64,000 nt of DNA from NCBI RefSeq assembly GCF_901827175.1, contig NZ_LR594662.1, positions 4,402,001 to 4,466,000 of the forward strand, written 5' to 3'. The notes under the pieces are model-generated. The model ran no database searches, had not been told where the DNA came from, and worked only from the letters and a program-made list of their open reading frames with translations. Origin of the DNA: Variovorax sp. RA8. Its GTDB lineage: Bacteria > Pseudomonadota > Gammaproteobacteria > Burkholderiales > Burkholderiaceae_C. Position numbers and translations under genes: made by a program. Below are positions 34,955 through 43,550 of this stretch, in pieces (positions within the stretch are counted from its first letter, which is position 1; every line of letters begins with the position of its first letter).

Positions 34955-35109
34955 TTCCACCCGCCGCAACGAAGATGACGGGTGTCAGATCGCCGAGGCG
35001 GCTGTAATGAGGCGTGCACTTTCCACCCGTTCGTGCACGGGACAGACTCACGTCGGCGCGGTGTCCCCGCGTAAATCCGACCAGCAACACGGCGACGCGG
35101 CGGGTGGAA
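34955..35109. repeat. 13-bp inverted repeat flanking 129 bp
   Basis: TTCCACCCGCCGC (34955-34967) and GCGGCGGGTGGAA (35097-35109) are perfect inverted copies that enclose a 129-bp non-coding stretch between the cupin and the GST gene at 35165. No target-site duplication was found. It could be the ends of a small mobile relic or a large hairpin in the GST leader. Confidence 0.45.
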
Positions 35110-35164
35110 GGCATCCCTTGCTTCCTGCAACAGGAAGCCGGCACACGCACACAGGACCCGCGCC

Positions 35165-36064
35165 ATGAAACTCTTCTACATGCCAGGCGCCAGTGCGCTG
35201 GCCGATCACATCGTGCTCGAGTGGTCCGGCCAGCCGTACGAGACGGTACGCATGGACCGCCGCAGCATCAAGACGCCGGAGTACCTGGCACTCAACCCGA
35301 CGGGCACTGTGCCGCTGCTCGTGCATGGCGACTTCACGCTGACCGAGAACGTCGCCATCCTTGGCTACCTTGCGGACCTGCATCCGCAACTGCAGCTGGC
35401 TGGCGACGGGTCGCCGCGCGCACGGGCGGAGGTGATGCGCTGGCTCGGTTTCCTGAACTCCGATGTGCACAAGGCGTTCAGGCCGATCTTCTTTCCCGAG
35501 CGCTACCTGCCGGACGACGGCCAGGCGGCGCGACTGGCTGCCACGGCGCGCAGCCACGTGCGCGAGTACCTCGCGCGGCTCGATGCGCAACTCGCCGGAC
35601 GCGCATGGCTCACGGGCCAGCGCTCCATCGCCGACGCCTATCACTTCGTGATGCTGCGCTGGGCCATCGGCACGAAGGTCGGACTGCACGGCTTCGACCA
35701 GCTGACGGCCTTCGTTCGCCGCATGCATGCCGATGAAGGCGTGCATGCGGCGCTCGTGATGGAGGAAGGCCTGGCGCCGCATACCCAGCATGCGCGCAGC
35801 GCCCCGGATCAGCTGATGCGCCTGAACGAACGGATCCGCGACAACCTGGCCACCACGCTGACCGCCGAAGTGGTCGGCGTGGTCGAGTACAGCGAAGGCG
35901 ACGGCCCCGAGCTCGAAGTGCGCCGTGGTCTCGTGCAGGTCGAAGTCGCCCGGATGGACACGGTCTTCAGCTGGCAGGATGAGAACTACCGCGCGCAGGC
36001 GGCCATCCCATTCCAGAACTTCTCCCGTTATGTCAGCAACGGCGCGATCCGGCTCGACCTGTAG
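35165..36064 (+). CDS. Glutathione S-transferase with extra C-terminal domain
   Basis: A 299-residue protein. Residues 1-200 form a GST like the one at 30079 ([53 protein letters not shown]), but position 10 is Ser-Ala rather than Cys, so the catalytic residue differs. Residues about 205-299 are an extension not found in ordinary GSTs: a helix ([20 protein letters not shown]) then a small beta domain ([19 protein letters not shown] through [19 protein letters not shown]). The latter resembles a small stand-alone protein fused on. No LysR box precedes it; the upstream region holds only the 13-bp inverted repeat. Role: conjugation or reduction of electrophiles, with the extension of unknown use. 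Confidence 0.88.
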   Translation: MKLFYMPGASALADHIVLEWSGQPYETVRMDRRSIKTPEYLALNPTGTVPLLVHGDFTLTENVAILGYLADLHPQLQLAGDGSPRARAEVMRWLGFLNSDVHKAFRPIFFPERYLPDDGQAARLAATARSHVREYLARLDAQLAGRAWLTGQRSIADAYHFVMLRWAIGTKVGLHGFDQLTAFVRRMHADEGVHAALVMEEGLAPHTQHARSAPDQLMRLNERIRDNLATTLTAEVVGVVEYSEGDGPELEVRRGLVQVEVARMDTVFSWQDENYRAQAAIPFQNFSRYVSNGAIRLDL

Positions 36065-36074
36065 CCCCCCGTCC

Positions 36075-36780
36075 ATGACCCCAGCGCCCGCCCCCTCCGC
36101 GCTGTCTGCGCCCGTAGCACGTGAGTCGATGGACTACGACGTCGTCATCGTGGGCGGTGGTCCCGCCGGCATGGCGGCGGCCATCCGGATCAAGCACATC
36201 GATGCGAGCCTCTCGGTCGCGGTGCTTGAAAAAGGCAGCGAGCCCGGTGCGCACACGCTCTCAGGGGCGGTGATGGACCCTGGCGCCATCGACGAGGTGC
36301 TGCCCGAGGTGTGGGCCGCGACGGCGAGCCGACAGCCGCGTTCCAGCATGCCCAAGCTGGGCATTGCCGCGCCGCCATGGACGCTGCACAACACGCGCCC
36401 GGACCATGCGAGCCTGCGGCCCGCGGACCAATGCGAGCCCATCGCCTATCCGAAGCCGGACGGCGTGCGCAGCTTCGACCGCCTGAGCTCGGTCTATCTG
36501 AGCAACACGCACCATGCGGAAGACCAGCCGGTGCACCTGACGCTGCGCGATGCGGCGGTGCCGGTCGACGTCCACCTGCGCGTGTACGCCGGCCCCGAAA
36601 ACCGCTACTGCCCCGCCGGCGTCTACGAGTTCCTCCAGAACGACAAGGGCGAGGACCGGCTGCAGATCAATGGGCAGAACTGCATCCATTGCAAGACACT
36701 GCGACATCAAGGACCCGACCCAGAACATCGTGTGGAACGCACCCGAAGGCGGCGACGGTCCCACCTATGCATCCATGTAG
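36075..36780 (+). pseudogene. Electron-transfer flavoprotein-ubiquinone oxidoreductase with large deletion
   Basis: The N-terminal FAD-binding fold is readable ([36 protein letters not shown]). Then about 300 residues, the ubiquinone-binding centre, are missing. Text resumes with [20 protein letters not shown] and the C-terminal ferredoxin-like region (YCPAGVYEF, then [11 protein letters not shown]). An extra A near 36701 shifts the frame just after CIHCKT; the true continuation [20 protein letters not shown] ends with TYASM and a stop at 36778-36780. Both the deletion and the frameshift inactivate it. ETF-QO normally passes electrons from ETF to the quinone pool at the inner membrane. Confidence 0.82.
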
Positions 36781-36869
36781 ATCGACCTGTTCGCCGCCGG
36801 CGAACGCCAAGGAGCCCATGCCATGAAGATCCCCTTCCTCTTGTCACCGTCCCAGGCGCAGGTGCACGC

Positions 36870-37127
36870 ATGACCGCCGGCTGCGCGCACTTGGCCCAGA
36901 TCCGCCCCGTCACGCCGAACACCAATGGATGCGAGGAATGCCTGCGCACCGGCGGCCGCTGGGTTCACTTGCGCATGTGCCTGACCTGCGGGCACGTCGG
37001 GTGTTGCGACTCGTCGCAGGGAAAGCACGCGACCGGGCATTTCCACGAGACCGGCCACCCGGTCGCGCAGTCTGTAGAGCCCGGCGAATCCTGGCGATGG
37101 TGTTATGTCGACAAGCAGCTCGTCTGA
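36870..37127 (+). CDS. UBP-type zinc finger domain protein
   Basis: An 85-residue protein that is almost entirely a UBP-type zinc finger: [40 protein letters not shown] and [10 protein letters not shown] give the spaced Cys and His ligands, and SWRWCYVD closes the domain. In eukaryotes this domain binds the ubiquitin C-terminus; free-standing bacterial copies are of unknown function and often lie near redox genes. The start overlaps, as an ATGA, a 16-codon frame from 36823 ([16 protein letters not shown]) that is probably a remnant. It precedes the peroxiredoxin by 49 bp and may be transcribed with it. Confidence 0.82.
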   Translation: MTAGCAHLAQIRPVTPNTNGCEECLRTGGRWVHLRMCLTCGHVGCCDSSQGKHATGHFHETGHPVAQSVEPGESWRWCYVDKQLV

Positions 37128-37176
37128 GCCTCGGCTGCGATGCGATCGATCTCCACCTACTTTTCAGAGCCTTGCC

Positions 37177-37812
37177 ATGAGCCCGCAACTTTCCGCCTTT
37201 GATCACAACGACACCGCCGATGCGGTGTTCGACGCCACGGGCATCGCTGCACGCGCCAAGCGCGCCGGCGACCTGGCGCCTGACGCGACATTGCCGGACG
37301 GCTCTGGCCGTCTGGTTCGTCTGTCGGACTGGTGGCGCAAGGGACCGCTCGTGCTGGTCTTCTACCGCGGCGGCTGGTGCGGGTACTGCAGCCTCCAGCT
37401 GCGGGCCTGGCATCAGCGCGCTGATGACCTGGCACGGCTCGGTGCCACGCTGCTGGCGATCTCGCCGCAGACGCCCGACCATTCGATGCGAACGGCCGAG
37501 GACAACCAGCTCGCGTTTACCGTGCTCAGCGATTCGAACCTCGAGGCCGCCAATGGCTTCGAGTTGGCCTTCACGCTGCCGCCCGAGCTCGTGAGCTTCT
37601 ACGGTTCGGTGGGCACCGACATTCCCGTGCTGAACGGCAATGGCTTGTGGGTTCTGCCAGTTCCGGCGACCTATGTGATTGACGAGGAAGGCCGCATCCG
37701 TTTCGCCCACATCGAGGAAGACATTCGAAAGCGCGCGGAGCCGGCCGATGTGTTGCGCGTCGTCGCAGACATGGTTAACGCCCGTGCTCTTTCGGTGGCG
37801 ACCGGCAGCTGA
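37177..37812 (+). CDS. Peroxiredoxin-like AhpC/TSA family protein
   Basis: A 211-residue thioredoxin-fold protein; start at 37177. The catalytic segment VLVFYRGGWCGYCSLQLRAW has a CxxC pair instead of the single peroxidatic Cys of classic AhpC, as in the peroxiredoxin-like_2 group. It has FTVLSDSNLEAANGFELAFT and a conserved Thr/Arg environment around AISPQTPDHS. It should reduce peroxides or act as a thioredoxin-like reductant in the cytoplasm. A strong hairpin follows at 37837. Confidence 0.88.
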   Translation: MSPQLSAFDHNDTADAVFDATGIAARAKRAGDLAPDATLPDGSGRLVRLSDWWRKGPLVLVFYRGGWCGYCSLQLRAWHQRADDLARLGATLLAISPQTPDHSMRTAEDNQLAFTVLSDSNLEAANGFELAFTLPPELVSFYGSVGTDIPVLNGNGLWVLPVPATYVIDEEGRIRFAHIEEDIRKRAEPADVLRVVADMVNARALSVATGS

Positions 37813-37836
37813 CGACTGCAGCGCCTCCAATGCGAC

Positions 37837-37863
37837 GAAGCCCGCAAATGACTGGCGGGCTTC
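37837..37863. terminator. Bidirectional terminator hairpin
   Basis: GAAGCCCGC (37837-37845) and GCGGGCTTC (37855-37863) form a perfect 9-bp stem with a 9-nt loop. It lies between the convergent peroxiredoxin (+) and small exported-protein (-) genes and can serve both; the flanking T-runs are weak. Confidence 0.6.
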
Positions 37864-37890
37864 CTTCGCTCGGTCCCAACAGTGCGTGGC

Positions 37891-38187
37891 TCAGTTGGGC
37901 GTGCCGCCGGGAACGGGCTTGCGACGATTCGGCTTGCGCGCGTCGCGCGTCTGGTGGCGCTTTTCACCGGCGACGGCGGCCCTGTCGGTTCCGATCGCGC
38001 TCCCTTCCGCGGTCTTTTCCGTGTCGCCCGAGGGTGCGGCAATCTTGCCCTGTGTCTTCGCCGCCACCTTGGCCTGCGCGCGCACCTGGGGCTTGCTGCC
38101 GGTGATGGCCTGGTTCTCCGCCGATTGTGCGAAGACGCTTGTCGCGGCCAGGAAGGCGGCGGTCATGACGGTGATGTGCTTGAACAT
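37891..38187 (-). CDS. Small exported basic, disordered protein
   Basis: A 98-residue protein. The start at 38187 gives a signal peptide (FKHITVMTAAFLAATSVFAQ). The rest is rich in Lys, Arg, Ala and Gln with no fold evident (QVRAQAKVAAKTQGKIAA, then a basic RKPNRRKPVPGG tail). It is likely periplasmic and intrinsically disordered, like other small Comamonadaceae secreted proteins of unknown role. A TAGAAT -10-like site lies on the minus strand about 65 bp upstream. A 10-bp inverted repeat (CGAAAGTGAA at 38201, TTCACTTTCG at 38272) flanks that site. Confidence 0.6.
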   Translation of the reverse strand: MFKHITVMTAAFLAATSVFAQSAENQAITGSKPQVRAQAKVAAKTQGKIAAPSGDTEKTAEGSAIGTDRAAVAGEKRHQTRDARKPNRRKPVPGGTPN

Positions 38188-38320
38188 GGGATTGGCTTTC
38201 CGAAAGTGAATGGGATGACGCCGCGTTGGCCCGGGCGCCCCAAAAAATTCTAGGACGCGGTCTCTCCGCTTTTCACTTTCGACTGGTGCCATTTCGGAAA
38301 CATGCCGAGTCCCCGGCGGG

Positions 38321-38391
38321 ATTGTTGCGCGAGGGGCAACACCGTGAAGCCTTGCGCGTGGCTACCGGTCGCGACCTCCCAAACCTACGCT
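38321..38391 (+). promoter_or_regulatory. LysR-box promoter 9 (before AhpD-catalase operon)
   Basis: ATTGTTGC at 38321-38328; the operator TGTTGC-N7-GCAACA (38323-38341) is a perfect inverted repeat. CTACCG at 38362-38367, 18 bp, TACGCT at 38386-38391. The target gene starts at 38478. Confidence 0.76.
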
Positions 38392-38477
38392 ATGTCCCTG
38401 TCCAAGCGATCCTCGCAAACGGACGACTCAGCCGATTCTGAGTCCAGGCATCCGCCACCCATTCCCAGGAGCTAGTC

Positions 38478-38957
38478 ATGACCCAACGTGTCAACTATGT
38501 CGAGCAGTCGCAAGAACTCTTCAAGAAGTTCGTCGAGTTTCTCAATGCCATCAAGGAGGGCGCGATCGAAGAGCCGCTTCGCAACCTCGTGTCGATCCGC
38601 ACGTCGCAGCTCAACGGCTGCACCTTCTGCCTGGACATGCACGTCAAGCAGGCCAAGATCCAGGGCGAGCGCGAGCTGCGCCTGTACCACCTGGCCGCAT
38701 GGCGCGAATCGACGCTGTTCATCCCGCGCGAGCGTGCGGCACTGGCCTGGACCGAAGTGCTGACCAAGCTGCCCGAGCAAGGCGTGCCCGACGACATCTA
38801 CGAGCGGGTGCGCACACAGCTGTCGGAAAAGGAAATCTCCGACCTCACCTTCCTGGTCATGTCGACGAACGCCTGGAGCCGTCTGAACATCGCCTTCAAG
38901 AGCGTGCCCGGCGCCTCCGACAAGGTCTTCGGCCTGGACAAGGCGAAGCTCGCCTGA
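38478..38957 (+). CDS. Carboxymuconolactone decarboxylase / AhpD-like protein
   Basis: A 159-residue AhpD-fold protein with CTFCLDMH (CxxC plus His) near residue 50 and the Glu-rich WRESTLFIPRERAALAWTEV helix. It is a near duplicate of the gene at 4465. It begins with MTQRVNYVEQSQELFKKFVE and ends DKVFGLDKAKLA. Expected role: thiol-dependent reduction of organic peroxides. It is the first gene of a five-gene oxidative-stress operon (AhpD, NAD(P)-binding protein, YceI, Ohr, catalase) behind LysR-box promoter 9. Confidence 0.92.
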   Translation: MTQRVNYVEQSQELFKKFVEFLNAIKEGAIEEPLRNLVSIRTSQLNGCTFCLDMHVKQAKIQGERELRLYHLAAWRESTLFIPRERAALAWTEVLTKLPEQGVPDDIYERVRTQLSEKEISDLTFLVMSTNAWSRLNIAFKSVPGASDKVFGLDKAKLA

Positions 38958-39022
38958 GTCCCACTGGCAGGAACCGCTCCCCATCAACCACCCGCCCCCT
39001 TGCGGGCTACAAGGAAATCATC

Positions 39023-39778
39023 ATGAAGATCGTTGTCATCGGCGGCTCGGGCCTCATCGGTTCGAAGGTCGTCAGCAAGCTACGCGACGCCGGCCATGAG
39101 GTCGTCGCCGCATCGCCTGCCTCGGGCGTGAACACCATCACCGGCGAAGGCCTGGCCGAGGCCCTGCAAGGCACGCAGGTGGTGCTGGACGTGGCGAACT
39201 CGCCCTCGTTCGAGGACAAGGCAGTGCTCGAGTTCTTCGAAACCTCGGGGCGCAACCTGCTGGCCGCGGAAGCCGTGGCCGGGGTGAAGCACCACGTCGC
39301 GCTGTCGGTAGTCGGCACCGATCGCCTTTCCGAGAGCGGCTACTTCCGCGGCAAGATCGCACAGGAAAAACTGATCCGCGAATCGAAGATTCCGTACACC
39401 ATCGTCCATTCGACGCAGTTCTTCGAGTTCCTCGGCGGCATCGCGCAGTCGGGCACCGACGGCGACACCGTGCACCTCTCGCCGGCCTTCGTGCAACCGA
39501 TCGCATCGGATGACGTCGCCGCCGCCGTCGCGGACTACACCCTCGGCAGCCCCGTGAACGGCGTGGTCGAGATTGCGGGCCCAGAGCGTGTTCGCTTGTC
39601 CGATCTGGTGCAGCGTTTTCTCGCCAAGACCAACGATCCGCGCAAGGTCGTCCAGGACGTGCACGCGCGTTACTTCGGCGCGGAACTGAAGGACGACACG
39701 CTCGTGCCGGGCCCCAACCCACGCATCGGTGCGCTCAACTTCGAAGCCTGGTACGCGCTGCCCAAGCCCGCACGCTGA
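39023..39778 (+). CDS. NmrA/atypical SDR NAD(P)-binding protein
   Basis: A 251-residue protein with an N-terminal Rossmann fold (KIVVIGGSGLIGSKVVSKLR). It has the NmrA-type substrate region (VALSVVGTDRLSESGYFRGK, YTIVHSTQFFEFLGGI) instead of the YxxxK catalytic pair of classic SDRs. Such proteins act as NAD(P) sensors or quinone/epimerase-type reductases. The middle gene position in an oxidative-stress operon suggests it senses or regenerates redox cofactor there. The start at 39023 is the only ATG before the glycine-rich loop. Confidence 0.88.
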   Translation: MKIVVIGGSGLIGSKVVSKLRDAGHEVVAASPASGVNTITGEGLAEALQGTQVVLDVANSPSFEDKAVLEFFETSGRNLLAAEAVAGVKHHVALSVVGTDRLSESGYFRGKIAQEKLIRESKIPYTIVHSTQFFEFLGGIAQSGTDGDTVHLSPAFVQPIASDDVAAAVADYTLGSPVNGVVEIAGPERVRLSDLVQRFLAKTNDPRKVVQDVHARYFGAELKDDTLVPGPNPRIGALNFEAWYALPKPAR

Positions 39779-39862
39779 CACGAAGCCCGCCCTCGGCCGC
39801 GGCCTGACGCGACCGGGGGCTGCTGCCCCCAAGGGCTCCCCTCCCCCCTCCTGGTGAATCCC

Positions 39863-40444
39863 ATGCCCGACAGCCCCCAGCGCTCCACATTCGCCTCATC
39901 GAACCTGGCCGACGTAAGCCGCGGGCGCTATGTCATCGATCCCGTCCATTCGCATGTGCTGTTCAGCGTGTCGCACTTCGGCATCTCGACCTACCACGGC
40001 GAATTCACCGCGCCTGCCGGCACACTCGACATTCCACTGTCAGCAAATGGCAGCCAGACACGCCTGGCGGTGTCCGTACCGGTAGCCAACGTGAGAACGA
40101 CGAGCCGGATCCTCGATGACGAACTCAGAAGCCGCGAGTGGCTCGATGGCCAGCGGTTTCCATCGATCGCATTCGACTTCGCTGCGCCTCTTTCCCTGTC
40201 CGAAAATTCGTTTCAGGTGGCTGGCGCACTCACTTTGCACGGCGTGACGCGCAACGTCACGTTCGACGTGAGCTTTGTCGGTGCCGGCATGAATCCGGCC
40301 AAGCAGGTCTACACGATCGGATTCGACATCCGGGGGCACATCCGCCGCAGCGAGTACGGCGTCACCACCGCGCTCCCGATGATCGGCGACGAACTCGGTC
40401 TCATCATCAGCGCGGCCTTCGAACTCGAGGTGTCGGCCGCCTGA
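39863..40444 (+). CDS. YceI family lipocalin-like protein
   Basis: A 193-residue protein. The start is set at 39863 (MPDSPQRSTFASSNLADVSR); a GTG at 39854 is possible. The YceI fold is clear: RYVIDPVHSHVLFSVSHFGI, the FTAPAGTLDIP strand and GALTLHGVTRNVTFDVSF. YceI-type lipocalins bind isoprenoid quinones or fatty acids. Unlike most, this one has no signal peptide, so it is probably cytoplasmic. It lies in the AhpD-catalase operon and may hold quinones or lipid peroxides. Confidence 0.88.
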   Translation: MPDSPQRSTFASSNLADVSRGRYVIDPVHSHVLFSVSHFGISTYHGEFTAPAGTLDIPLSANGSQTRLAVSVPVANVRTTSRILDDELRSREWLDGQRFPSIAFDFAAPLSLSENSFQVAGALTLHGVTRNVTFDVSFVGAGMNPAKQVYTIGFDIRGHIRRSEYGVTTALPMIGDELGLIISAAFELEVSAA

Positions 40445-40483
40445 GTAGAGCGCTCCTCCCCTTGAATTGAACGGAAGCCTGGA

Positions 40484-41029
40484 ATGCCCACGCAGAAAGA
40501 CAAAGCCGGCGTCGTCGCAGCGAAAGCGGCGCAATGCGGTCGATTGCAACCGCCTCCCGTCGCGCTGCTCGACAGGTACAAGGGGCAGGCGTTCGAACCG
40601 ATCTATTCGACAGTCGTCACAGTGAGCGGCGGCGAAGCCGAACACGGAAGGGCTTCGGGCGTGGCGCGCTCCGAAGACGGCAACCTGAACGTGCAGCTTC
40701 GCCTTCCCACCGCCCTGGGCGGAGACGGCGACGGCACCAACCCAGAGCAACTGTTTGCAGCAGCGTACGCCGCGTGCTTCCATGGGGCCTTGAACTTGCT
40801 GGCCGCGAAAAGAAGGATTCCGGTTCACGACGCCAACGTGCAGATGTCCGTCGCATTCGGTCGCGACCCCGTCGACGGGCTCTTCATGCTCACGGCCGAT
40901 GTCCGGATTCACTTGCCCGACGTCGAAAAAAGCGTGGCCGAGGAACTGGTGCGCAGCACCGAGAGGTTCTGTCCGTACGCCAAGATGGCGCGCAACGGCA
41001 TCACCACCATCGTGGCACTGGCGACCTAG
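40484..41029 (+). CDS. Organic hydroperoxide resistance protein (Ohr/OsmC family)
   Basis: A 181-residue Ohr-type peroxidase, longer than the usual 140 because of a 40-residue N-terminal tail. The catalytic elements are complete: [20 protein letters not shown] supplies the peroxidatic Cys with its Glu and Arg environment, and [16 protein letters not shown] the resolving Cys. The [18 protein letters not shown] strands are Ohr-like. It reduces fatty-acid and organic hydroperoxides using lipoylated or thiol donors in the cytoplasm. It lies between YceI and catalase in the same operon. Confidence 0.9.
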   Translation: MPTQKDKAGVVAAKAAQCGRLQPPPVALLDRYKGQAFEPIYSTVVTVSGGEAEHGRASGVARSEDGNLNVQLRLPTALGGDGDGTNPEQLFAAAYAACFHGALNLLAAKRRIPVHDANVQMSVAFGRDPVDGLFMLTADVRIHLPDVEKSVAEELVRSTERFCPYAKMARNGITTIVALAT

Positions 41030-41088
41030 GAGCCTCCCCTCCGCGCCCCTTCGACGGCGCATCCATTCCCTGCTTCGAGAAGCACTCC

Positions 41089-42546
41089 ATGAGCAATCCC
41101 TCCGACACGCCGCGCAAGACGCCGCTGACCACTGCCTTCGGCGCCCCCGTGGTCGACAACCAGAATAGCCTCACCGCCGGCCCGCGAGGCCCCCTGCTGA
41201 TGCAGGACGTGTGGCTGCTGGAGAAACTCGCCAACCTCAACCGCGAGGTCATCCCCGAACGCCGCATGCATGCCAAGGGCTCCGGCGCCTTCGGCACTTT
41301 CACCGTCACGCACGACATCACGCGCTACACCCGTGCCAAGCTTTTCAGCGCCGTGGGCAAGAAGTCCGAGATGTTCGCCCGCTTCACCACCGTGGCCGGA
41401 GAACGCGGTGCGGCCGATGCCGAGCGCGACATCCGCGGCTTCGCGCTCAAGTTCTACACCGAGGAAGGCAACTGGGACCTGGTTGGCAACAACACGCCCG
41501 TGTTCTTCCTGCGTGACCCGCGCAAGTTCCCGGACCTGAACAAGGCCGTCAAGCGCGACCCGAGAACCAACATGCGCAGCGCCAGCAACAACTGGGACTT
41601 CTGGACCCTGCTGCCCGAGGCGCTGCACCAGGTCACCATCGTGATGAGCGACCGCGGCATTCCGGCGAGCTACCGCCACATGCACGGCTTCGGTTCGCAC
41701 ACCTACAGCTTCATCAATGCGGCCAACGAGCGCTTCTGGGTCAAGTTCCACTTCAAGACGCAGCAGGGCATCAAGAACCTCACCGACGCCGAAGCCTCGG
41801 CCCTGGTGGGCGGCGACCGCGAGAGCCACCAGCGCGACCTGTTCGATTCGATCGGCCGCGGTGACTTCCCCAAGTGGACGCTGTACGTGCAGGTCATGGC
41901 CGAGGCCGATGCGCAAAAGGTGCCCTACCACCCCTTCGACCTGACCAAGGTCTGGCCCAAGAAGGACTATCCGCTGATCGAGGTGGGCGTGATGGAGCTG
42001 AACCGCAACCCCGAGAACTTCTTCGCCGACGTGGAGCAGAGCGCCTTCGCACCGAGCAACCTGGTGCCGGGCATCGGCGTGTCGCCCGACAAGATGCTGC
42101 AGGCGCGCATGTTCGCGTACTCGGATGCCCAACGCTACCGGCTGGGCGTGAACCATCATCAGATCCCGGTGAACGCCGCACGCTGCTCTGTGCACAGCAA
42201 CCACCGTGACGGCACGATGCGCGTCGATGGCAACTATGGCGGCACGCCGCACTACGAGCCCAACAGCTTTGGCCAGTGGCAGGAACAGCCCGACCATCGG
42301 GAGCCGCCGCTGAAGCTACGCGGCGATGCGGACTTCTGGAACTTCCGCGAGGACGATGCCGATTACTACAAGCAGCCCGGTGACCTGTTCCGCCTGATGA
42401 GCCCCGCGCAGCAACAGGTGCTCTTCGACAACACGGCGCGCGCGATGGGCGATGCCCCGGAGTTCATCAAGCGTCGCCACATCGACAACTGCACTCGGGC
42501 CGATCCGGCCTACGGCGCGGGCGTGGCAAAGGCGCTGGGTCTGTAA
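41089..42546 (+). CDS. Catalase (small-subunit haem catalase, clade 3-like)
   Basis: A 485-residue catalase. The start at 41089 gives [20 protein letters not shown], the usual opening of bacterial small-subunit catalases. The distal His is in [20 protein letters not shown] and the Asn in [20 protein letters not shown]. The proximal haem-ligand Tyr lies in [20 protein letters not shown]-site residues of the clade-3 type appear intact. It converts hydrogen peroxide to water and oxygen. It is the last gene of the promoter-9 operon and ends 12 bp from the convergent LysR gene. Confidence 0.95.
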   Translation: MSNPSDTPRKTPLTTAFGAPVVDNQNSLTAGPRGPLLMQDVWLLEKLANLNREVIPERRMHAKGSGAFGTFTVTHDITRYTRAKLFSAVGKKSEMFARFTTVAGERGAADAERDIRGFALKFYTEEGNWDLVGNNTPVFFLRDPRKFPDLNKAVKRDPRTNMRSASNNWDFWTLLPEALHQVTIVMSDRGIPASYRHMHGFGSHTYSFINAANERFWVKFHFKTQQGIKNLTDAEASALVGGDRESHQRDLFDSIGRGDFPKWTLYVQVMAEADAQKVPYHPFDLTKVWPKKDYPLIEVGVMELNRNPENFFADVEQSAFAPSNLVPGIGVSPDKMLQARMFAYSDAQRYRLGVNHHQIPVNAARCSVHSNHRDGTMRVDGNYGGTPHYEPNSFGQWQEQPDHREPPLKLRGDADFWNFREDDADYYKQPGDLFRLMSPAQQQVLFDNTARAMGDAPEFIKRRHIDNCTRADPAYGAGVAKALGL

Positions 42547-42558
42547 GGCCGCGCTGTC

Positions 42559-43446
42559 TCAGGACAGACGTTCGAGCTGCACCGCGAGGAACTCGATGAA
42601 CAGCCGCGCACGCGCCGGCGCCTGGCGCCCGAAGGCGTGCAGGGCCGAGATGGTCACACGCGGCAACGGCTGCGATGGCAGCACGGGCTCCAATCGACCG
42701 GCATCGATGTCGTCCTGCACGAACAGGCGCAGGATCTGCACGATGCCCAAGTCGCCGAGCGCCGCGATGCGCAGTGCGACACTGTTGTCCGTGTCAAACA
42801 CGCCGGGGGGATTCAACACGGTGCCATCGGCAAAGCGGATCGGAAAGGCCTTGCCGCCCAGCATGTAGCGCACGTGCGCGTGGCTGTGCAAAGCCTCAAT
42901 CGATTCGGGCGTGCCGCGGTTCGCGAGATATCCAGGCGACGCAACCAGCGCGAGCGGCAGATCGGCGAGGCGCCGCGCTGTGAGGTCGGAGTCCGCCACG
43001 TCCCCTGCGCGGATGGCGATGTCGTAACCCTCGCGGATCATGTCAACGTGGCGATCGGCCAGGCTCATTTCCAGCTTCAGCTCCGGGTGCCTGGGCAGGA
43101 ACTTGCCGACCACGGGTTCCAGCAAGATGCGCCCCAGGTCACCGGGTGCGGTGATGCGCAACAAGCCCCGCGCCATGCCGACTGGCTGCATCACGTCGCT
43201 GGCCTCGTCGAGCGCGCGCAGCAGCGGCGCGATGCGTTCGTAGTACGCGGCCCCCTCCTGCGTGAGCGACAACAGCCGCGTCGAGCGCTGGAAAAGGCGC
43301 ACGCCGAAGCGCTGCTCCAGCCGCGCCACGCCCTTGGAAACAGCTGATGGTGAGGTGCCCAGCACCCGCGCGGCCGCACTGAACGAGCCGGCCTCGACAG
43401 CAGTGGCAAAGGCCATCAATCCGGGTGCGTGGGGTAGAACATTCAT
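42559..43446 (-). CDS. LysR-family transcriptional regulator, divergent from an SDR
   Basis: A 295-residue LysR-type protein (start MNVLPHAPGLMAFATAVEAG at 43446). The winged helix contains FSAAARVLGTSPSAVSKGVA and the effector domain SLADRHVDMIREGYDIAIR. It belongs to the same CrgA/AphB-like branch as the protein at 21127. It is divergent from the SDR at 43551, with 104 bp between starts, and probably controls it. The SDR promoter shares the CTACTG-N18-TAGATT core of the regulon but has no clear T-N11-A box at the standard place. It is the second candidate for control of the shared boxes. Confidence 0.9.
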   Translation of the reverse strand: MNVLPHAPGLMAFATAVEAGSFSAAARVLGTSPSAVSKGVARLEQRFGVRLFQRSTRLLSLTQEGAAYYERIAPLLRALDEASDVMQPVGMARGLLRITAPGDLGRILLEPVVGKFLPRHPELKLEMSLADRHVDMIREGYDIAIRAGDVADSDLTARRLADLPLALVASPGYLANRGTPESIEALHSHAHVRYMLGGKAFPIRFADGTVLNPPGVFDTDNSVALRIAALGDLGIVQILRLFVQDDIDAGRLEPVLPSQPLPRVTISALHAFGRQAPARARLFIEFLAVQLERLS

Positions 43447-43484
43447 TGAAGACTCCGAGGCACAAGTGTTTCCATTTTTGCCCA

Positions 43485-43514
43485 CTACTGGAGTTCGCGT
43501 GGACACCCTAGATT
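43485..43514 (+). promoter_or_regulatory. Promoter core of the regulon type before the SDR (no box)
   Basis: CTACTG at 43485-43490, exactly 18 bp, TAGATT at 43509-43514, matching the -35/-10 geometry of the eleven LysR-box promoters. At the expected operator position the sequence is ATTGAAGA with GGCACAAGTG further on, shifted by one base, so I count it only as a core match. Confidence 0.5.
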
Positions 43515-43550
43515 GAAGACTTCTCTCTTCGTTGAACAAGGAAACACATC

